From assembly GCA_947170005.1 (NCBI GenBank), contig CAMVRX010000002.1:1-43208 (forward strand): a stretch of 43,208 nt of DNA, in the 5' to 3' direction. Positions 37,819-43,208 of this stretch are shown one piece after another (the stretch's first letter is position 1; every line of letters begins with the position of its first letter). The stretch comes from an uncultured Elusimicrobium sp. Lineage in GTDB: Bacteria; Elusimicrobiota; Elusimicrobia; Elusimicrobiales; Elusimicrobiaceae. The translations under genes and the position numbers were made by a program. The notes below the pieces were generated by a model that did no database searches, was not told where the DNA came from, and saw only the letters and a list, made by a program, of their open reading frames with translations.

Positions 37819-38931
37819 ATGTGTTCTAAGCCAGTTTCCGCCCAAGCGGGAAAAGGCGGTTGTTCTTGCTCCGGTCCTCGTAAAATTGATAAGTGTAACA
37901 CAAGGCAGCTCTGCGCTGGGCAAGATCCGTCGCTATTTTTACCGCCAAGGGTTCATACGGTTTTACTTTTTCAAGCGCATACCCCCGGTGCCCAAGTGTG
38001 TGTGGCGCCCGACGGGGGATTGGTCCGCTTGTTGACCGAGCCTGCCGGCTTGCACGCAAGCCAGCTGCGCCGGGTGTTTGGCCAAGGGGGGGTTGCTCAT
38101 TACGAGTGGCAGTTGGAAACCTCCGTCTACCGCACCACCTTGTTACCGCTTATCAGTAAGGATGGACAAGTGGACGAAGTGCTTAGTGCTACACAAAATA
38201 TTTCCACCTGGCAAAACACCCCTCAAACCGGGGTGCAGACGTTGCACGACGGTTCGGCCCCCAAGACTTTTGCCCAACTTTTACTGGCCGCGCGCGAAAC
38301 GGAAAAGCGCGAGGTAGCCAAAGCCTTGCATGACGAGGTTGGCACCGCCTGTGTGATGCTGGCGGCCTTGCTTAATTTAGCCAAACAAAGTGTCAAAAAG
38401 GGCAACAACCGCCAGGCCCTTAAAGATTTGGACCGCTTACAAGTGCAAACCCAAGAAAGTATGCAGCGCTTGCGCAACATCATTGTTACGCTGCGGCCCC
38501 CCAGCTTAGATACCGACGGAGCCTTACGCGGCAGCGTGGAAGAGCTGATTAAAGACGTATGCGGCCTGGGGCGGCTGTCGCACCGATTTATCTGTCCCAC
38601 TACCATGCGCGAGAAAGGCATCTCGGACCGGGTTAAAATTTTGCTTTATCGCCTGGTGCAAGAGGCACTGAGTAACGTGGTGAAACACGCCCAGGCTACC
38701 CGCGTGAAAGTACAATTAAAGCGGGTGAAAGAAGATCTTTTTATAACGGTGGAGGACAACGGGGTAGGTTTTATTCCTGCCAAACGCAGTTCTATTCACC
38801 ATGTGGGGCTGCGCTCCATGCAAGACAGTGTTCGCCTGGTAGGCGGGCAACTAAAAATTGTAAGTGCGCCGGGCAAAGGCACGCAAATTCACGCGGTCTT
38901 TCCCTGCGTTGTATATGAGGAAAACCAATGA
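37819..38931 (+). CDS. Sensor histidine kinase (NarX/HisKA_3-type) with Cys-rich N-terminus
   Basis: REVAKALHDEVGTACVMLAALL H-box; VQEALSNVVKHAQATRVKV N-box; VEDNGVGF G-box. Confidence 0.87.
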   Translation: MCSKPVSAQAGKGGCSCSGPRKIDKCNTRQLCAGQDPSLFLPPRVHTVLLFQAHTPGAQVCVAPDGGLVRLLTEPAGLHASQLRRVFGQGGVAHYEWQLETSVYRTTLLPLISKDGQVDEVLSATQNISTWQNTPQTGVQTLHDGSAPKTFAQLLLAARETEKREVAKALHDEVGTACVMLAALLNLAKQSVKKGNNRQALKDLDRLQVQTQESMQRLRNIIVTLRPPSLDTDGALRGSVEELIKDVCGLGRLSHRFICPTTMREKGISDRVKILLYRLVQEALSNVVKHAQATRVKVQLKRVKEDLFITVEDNGVGFIPAKRSSIHHVGLRSMQDSVRLVGGQLKIVSAPGKGTQIHAVFPCVVYEENQ

Positions 38932-39569
38932 TAAACATTGTATTAGCAGATGACCATGTGTTGGTACGCCAAGGGGTACGCATGATGTTGGAAACTTGCC
39001 CCGACGAGTTTAAAGTAGTGGGTGAAGTTTCTAACGGCAAAGAACTGTTGGATTTGGCTAAGAAACACCCGGCTGATGTCTATATTGTGGATATTTCCAT
39101 GCCCCTGTTAAACGGAGTGGAAGCCGTTGCCAAACTGACCCGTTTGGACCGCAACGCCAAGGTACTTATATTAAGTATGTATGATGACCGCGTCTCCGTA
39201 GAAAAAGCCGTCAAAGCCGGTGCGCGCGGGTTCGTCATCAAGGTGGCCAATGCCGAGGAACTGCTCGAAGCTGTGCGCGAAGTAGCCGCCGGACGGTTTT
39301 ATTTTGGCGGTAAAATTTCTAAATTCTTAGTGCAAGGTTTTTTGGAAAAACAAGCCCCCAAAAAAGACAACCGGCACCTAACCAATAAAGAAAAAGAAAT
39401 TTTGCAGCTTATTGCCGAAGGCTACAGCAGCAAGCAAATTGCCAAGCATTTTACGCTTTCTCTAAACACCATTCACGTGCACCGCAATAACATTATGCGC
39501 AAGTTGGGCATCCATAAACAGGCCGAACTGGTGCGCTACGCCCTTAAAGAAGGCATTGCTCAATTATAG
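38928..39569 (+). CDS. NarL/LuxR-family response regulator
   Basis: REC domain INIVLADDHVLVRQG...VYIVDISMPLLNG; HTH LTNKEKEILQLIAEGYSSKQIAKHFTLSLNTIHVHRNNIMRKLGI. Confidence 0.93.
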   Translation: MINIVLADDHVLVRQGVRMMLETCPDEFKVVGEVSNGKELLDLAKKHPADVYIVDISMPLLNGVEAVAKLTRLDRNAKVLILSMYDDRVSVEKAVKAGARGFVIKVANAEELLEAVREVAAGRFYFGGKISKFLVQGFLEKQAPKKDNRHLTNKEKEILQLIAEGYSSKQIAKHFTLSLNTIHVHRNNIMRKLGIHKQAELVRYALKEGIAQL

Positions 39570-39576
39570 GAGTTTT

Positions 39577-40170
39577 ATGCGTATTATTGCAGGAACTGCC
39601 CGCGGAAGGCGAATATTCTCAGTGTCTAAAAACTTGCCCGTTAAACCCATCTCGGACCGGATGAAACAGTCCTTGTTTGATATTCTGCGTCCGCGTATTA
39701 CTGGGGCCAAATTTTTGGATTTATTTGCCGGTACAGGCAACGTATCTTTGGAGGCACTCAGCCGCGGGGCGCTTAAAGCGGTGATGGTGGAAAAAGAACC
39801 CGCCTGTATCAAGAACATTCACCGCAATTTGGTGCATTTAGGGTTTGAAGAGCGCGCCAAAGTGCTGCGTGGGGATATTTTAAAACCGTTGGACTGGTTG
39901 CTCGCCTACAGCGACAATGACGGCTATGACATTATTTTTATGGGCCCGCCCTACCGCGATATTAACAATAAAATGCTCTCCTTTTCTGAGCCGTCTTTAC
40001 AAAACGTGGCGGATGCCCGGTTGTTGGCTCCCGGGGGGCTGCTCGTCATCCAAACGCACAAGACCGAAGTCTTTAATATTCCGGCAGGGTTAGAAGTGTT
40101 CCGTACCGAAAAATACGGCGACACGCTGGTTCGGTTTATCCGCCACACGCAGGAGCCTGAGCATGTATAG
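39577..40170 (+). CDS. rsmD: RsmD-like 16S rRNA (guanine966-N2)-methyltransferase
   Basis: MRIIAGTARGRR...PISDRMKQSLFDIL...FLDLFAGTGNVSLEALSRGA. Confidence 0.88.
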   Translation: MRIIAGTARGRRIFSVSKNLPVKPISDRMKQSLFDILRPRITGAKFLDLFAGTGNVSLEALSRGALKAVMVEKEPACIKNIHRNLVHLGFEERAKVLRGDILKPLDWLLAYSDNDGYDIIFMGPPYRDINNKMLSFSEPSLQNVADARLLAPGGLLVIQTHKTEVFNIPAGLEVFRTEKYGDTLVRFIRHTQEPEHV

Positions 40171-40894
40171 TGACGTGCACGAACTAAACTACTCCAAAAT
40201 TAAAACCTACAAAGAGTGTCCGCTTCTCTATAAATACAAATATATGGAAGATAAGCGCGAAGGCCTTACGCCCGCGTCTTCGTTGGGGGTGTCTATTCAC
40301 CGCGCGCTGGAGGCTTACCATGCCGTGAGTAATGACCCGTCCGAATTGCTTGCCTATTACGATGATTGCTGGCTGGGGGCCGGGTACGCCAGCGCAGCCG
40401 AGCAAATGGAGTGGTATTTAAAGGGCAAAAAAATGATGGAAGATTACGCCCAGGCCGAGTACCAGCGCAAAACCACCGTAGACAGTACCGAGCGCGAATT
40501 TATTTTTGAATATGAGGGCTGGACGTTTCGCGGTAAAATTGACCGTATTGATAAACACCCGGACGGCAGCTGGGAAGTGATTGACTACAAAACCGGGACG
40601 GATATGGATTTGTCCCAGCCGGTGACGGACTCGCTTCAGTTAGGGATTTACTCCGTGGGGGCCCGGCGTGCGTGGAATATGAAAAAAGGCAAAGTGACCT
40701 ACTATTTTACAGCCTTTAACCAAACGCAAAGCGCGCCGTTTGACGCCTTTGATGAACAAAAAATTTTAGATACCTTTATAGAAGTGGGCAAAAAAATTGA
40801 AGCCGGCGATTTTTCGCCCAACCCAGCCCACTGCGCGCAGTGTGCTTTTCGCACCACTTGTGAACAATCTTCATGCAAAGAGGACACGCTATGA
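40163..40894 (+). CDS. PD-(D/E)XK nuclease-family protein (RecB/Cas4-like)
   Basis: LNYSKIKTYKECPLLYKYKY, GKIDRIDKHPDGSWEVIDYKTG, C-terminal CAQCAFRTTC. Confidence 0.85.
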   Translation: MYSDVHELNYSKIKTYKECPLLYKYKYMEDKREGLTPASSLGVSIHRALEAYHAVSNDPSELLAYYDDCWLGAGYASAAEQMEWYLKGKKMMEDYAQAEYQRKTTVDSTEREFIFEYEGWTFRGKIDRIDKHPDGSWEVIDYKTGTDMDLSQPVTDSLQLGIYSVGARRAWNMKKGKVTYYFTAFNQTQSAPFDAFDEQKILDTFIEVGKKIEAGDFSPNPAHCAQCAFRTTCEQSSCKEDTL

Positions 40895-42036
40895 CCCCGT
40901 GCGAACTCTTAAAAAAATCCAAACGCATTGTCTTTAAGTTTGGCACCAATGCCCTAAGCACTCAAACGGGTGAGCTGGCCCTTTCGCGCCTGTATTCTTT
41001 TTTGGAAGATTTAGCCGCGCTACACGCCCAGGGAAAGGAAATTTTAGTAGTTACTTCCGGTGCGGTAGGGATGGGCAAACGCATTTTAGGTTTGGCACAA
41101 GTGGACGGGGTGTCGCTCAAACAAGCCTGTGCGGCCGTGGGCCAAATTAGCCTGATGAAGTTTTACGAACAAGGCTTCAAACAGCTGGGTGTTACCGCGG
41201 CTCAGGTCCTGTTGACGGAAGACGATTTTGCCCACCGTGCGCGGTACTTAAGTGTGCGCAGCACTTTAAACCGCTTGTTGGAGTTGGGGTGCATCCCGGT
41301 GATTAACCAAAACGATACTGTTTCTGTGGACGAATTGCGCGGTTATAAAGACAAAGGGGTGAAGGTGTGCTTTCGTGATAATGACAAACTGGCTGCGTTG
41401 GTTACCAGCGGTTTGGACGGGGATTTACTGTGCATTTTAAGTGACGTTCACGGCCTGTACAATGCCGACCCGCGCAAGGACAAAACTGCCCAACGTTTGG
41501 ACGTCGTGCGCAAAATTACCCCGCAAATTGAAGCGTTGGGGTTTTGTGCTTCTTCCCGCGGGCGCGGCGGCATGAAGACCAAGCTGGAAGCCGCCAAAAT
41601 TGTAACGCGTTGCGGGGCCGCTATGGTGATTGCCTATGGCAAACAAGCCGGTGCCGTGAGTGCGTTGTGGGGGCCACATTATCAAGGTACCCTCTTTTTG
41701 CCGACGGGCAATTTGCCCAGCAAAAAATTGTGGCTTGCATATGCCACCAACGTGTCGGGCGGCGTGCGGGTCAATGCCGGGGCCGCCAAAGCCCTTACGC
41801 AGAAAGGTTCTTCCCTCTTGCCGGTAGGGGTAACGGGGGTCGCGGGCGAGTTTGAACGCGGCGACGCCATTTCCATTTTAGACGAACAAGACCGTGAAAT
41901 TGCCCGCGGGCTTACCAATTACTCCAGCCAGGAATGTGCCAAACTGGCAGGCTGTTCGTCAGCAGAAATTACTGGCAAAATCGGCTCTAAAAATTATGAT
42001 GAGGTTGTCCATCGGGACAATATAGTCCTTCTATGA
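40891..42036 (+). CDS. proB: Glutamate 5-kinase
   Basis: RIVFKFGTNALS, VTSGAVGMGKRILGL, PVINQNDTVSVDEL, GRGGMKTKLEAAKI; C-terminal PUA region. Confidence 0.93.
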   Translation: MTPCELLKKSKRIVFKFGTNALSTQTGELALSRLYSFLEDLAALHAQGKEILVVTSGAVGMGKRILGLAQVDGVSLKQACAAVGQISLMKFYEQGFKQLGVTAAQVLLTEDDFAHRARYLSVRSTLNRLLELGCIPVINQNDTVSVDELRGYKDKGVKVCFRDNDKLAALVTSGLDGDLLCILSDVHGLYNADPRKDKTAQRLDVVRKITPQIEALGFCASSRGRGGMKTKLEAAKIVTRCGAAMVIAYGKQAGAVSALWGPHYQGTLFLPTGNLPSKKLWLAYATNVSGGVRVNAGAAKALTQKGSSLLPVGVTGVAGEFERGDAISILDEQDREIARGLTNYSSQECAKLAGCSSAEITGKIGSKNYDEVVHRDNIVLL

Positions 42037-43208
42037 ACGTCACCCAGCTCGCCCAAGCGGCCAAGCAGGCCTCGTTTGTAACCGCCACGTTAAGTGCCGC
42101 GGCAAAGAACCGGGCGTTGCGTGCCATGGCGCAGGCCTTGCGTGCGCGCAGCGCAGAAATTTTACAGGCCAACGCGCTTGACTTACAAGCTGCTCAAACC
42201 GAGGTTACCGCCGGCCGGATGAAAAGCTCTTTGTACGAACGTCTCAAACTAACGCCCGAAAAATTGCAAACCGCGGTGCGCGGCCTGGAAGAACTGGTGG
42301 CCTTGCCGGACCCGGTGGGTGTGGTGCAAGACGAAACAGAACTGGACGAGGAACTTGTTTTACAAAAAATTTCGTGCCCCATCGGGGTGTTGGGAATTAT
42401 TTTTGAAGCGCGGCCGGACGCTTTGGTGCAAATTTGTGCGCTGGCAGTAAAGTCCGGCAATGCCGCATTGCTTAAAGGCGGCAAAGAGTCTTTGCATACC
42501 AACACCGTGCTTATGCAAACTATTTTGCAAGCACTTGCTACGGTGCCGGGTTATCCGGCGGGTGCGTTTGCGCTGCTTACTTCGCGCGAAGAGTCAGCAC
42601 AAATGCTTGCGCAAGACGCGTATATTGATTTGATTATCCCGCGTGGCGGCAACGGGCTTTTGGCTTACGTCAAAGCCAACACCCGCATCCCGGTCTTAGG
42701 TCATGCCGACGGGGTGTGCCACCTCTATATTGCTCGCTCGGCCAATCTTCACATGGCGTGCCAACTGGCCGTGGATGCCAAAACGCAGTATCCGGCGGCG
42801 TGCAACGCGCTGGAAACTTTGCTTATAGACGAAAATTGGCCGCGCGCCCACCAACAAACCTTGTTACAAGCCCTCATTCAAAACGGTGTTACCTTATACG
42901 GTAACGCGCAAGTAGCCGCGCTAGCTCCGGTCACGGGCGACGTGGAAAATTGGCACACGGAATATGGCGAGAAAAAACTTTCCGTCAAATTCGTTCCCAA
43001 CGCACAAGCCGCCATCACCCACATCAATACTTACGGCTCGCACCATACGGACGCCATTGTAACTGCCGACGAGCAAGAAGCCGAACAATTTTTAAACCAG
43101 GTGGACAGTGCCGGGGTGTATCACAACGCTTCTACGCGCTTTGCCGACGGGCAACGCTACGGCTTTGGGGCCGAAGTAGGCATCAGCACGGGCAAAACGC
43201 ACGCACGC
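42033..43208 (+). CDS. proA: Gamma-glutamyl phosphate reductase, truncated by the window edge
   Basis: Frame from ATG at 42033 (overlapping the proB stop) is open to the end: MNVTQLAQAAKQASFVTATLSAAAKNRALRAMAQAL...GVLGIIFEARPDALVQI...ADGVCHLYI. Absent from the ORF track because it has no stop. Confidence 0.92.
   Translation, partial: MNVTQLAQAAKQASFVTATLSAAAKNRALRAMAQALRARSAEILQANALDLQAAQTEVTAGRMKSSLYERLKLTPEKLQTAVRGLEELVALPDPVGVVQDETELDEELVLQKISCPIGVLGIIFEARPDALVQICALAVKSGNAALLKGGKESLHTNTVLMQTILQALATVPGYPAGAFALLTSREESAQMLAQDAYIDLIIPRGGNGLLAYVKANTRIPVLGHADGVCHLYIARSANLHMACQLAVDAKTQYPAACNALETLLIDENWPRAHQQTLLQALIQNGVTLYGNAQVAALAPVTGDVENWHTEYGEKKLSVKFVPNAQAAITHINTYGSHHTDAIVTADEQEAEQFLNQVDSAGVYHNASTRFADGQRYGFGAEVGISTGKTHAR

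Noticed and set aside
1398-42505. Many antisense ORFs of 60-190 aa in the track
   Set aside because: They overlap well-supported genes on the other strand or frame, are low-complexity or Arg/Ala/Gly-rich, and lack RBS or family motifs.
1-43208. CRISPR arrays, tRNA or rRNA genes, transposases, phage genes
   Set aside because: No regularly spaced direct repeats, no recognisable cloverleaf or rRNA sequences, and no transposase, integrase or phage structural proteins among the ORFs.

Overview
This window looks like a chromosomal segment of a Gram-negative bacterium, most likely Elusimicrobiota (inferred from gene content and style; not verified). The background is mostly housekeeping genes: a serine protease/TolC/patatin/TPR envelope cluster, greA, a GH57 branching enzyme with a DUF4912 protein, a Znu-type metal ABC transporter, an endonuclease III gene with an in-frame stop, an LTA-synthase-like sulfatase, an oxaloacetate-decarboxylase-type operon with birA, pdxA, two parvulin-type PPIases, mfd, a class A PBP, a NarX/NarL-like two-component system, rsmD, a RecB/Cas4-like nuclease, and proB-proA (proA runs off the right edge). 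The exceptional feature is seven orphan type IV pilin-like genes scattered singly between these operons, in both orientations (about one per 6 kb). Each is preceded by a ~265-290 nt leader with little overall sequence identity but the same apparent fold. The leader starts at a -10-like box plus 'TACAATTTnATCTGTTTTTGGAAC' and ends at the pilin RBS. It contains a closing GGAACC/GGTTCC-type stem, a 9-13 bp long-range stem whose sequence differs in all seven copies yet stays complementary, a GGYRCAA/TTGTRCC stem, a variable hairpin, and near-invariant ACGGCTG and invariant AGCCGTTTT strands that could form a pseudoknot or a switch. I propose this as a candidate undescribed structured RNA (or folded-DNA) element tied to a dispersed, diversifying pilin cassette family. 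Other points of interest are mosaic identity between pilins 1 and 2, an in-frame palindromic-repeat insertion in the pilin 4 leader peptide, a duplicated cleavage motif in pilin 7, and pilin cassettes abutting the 3' ends of nth and pdxA.
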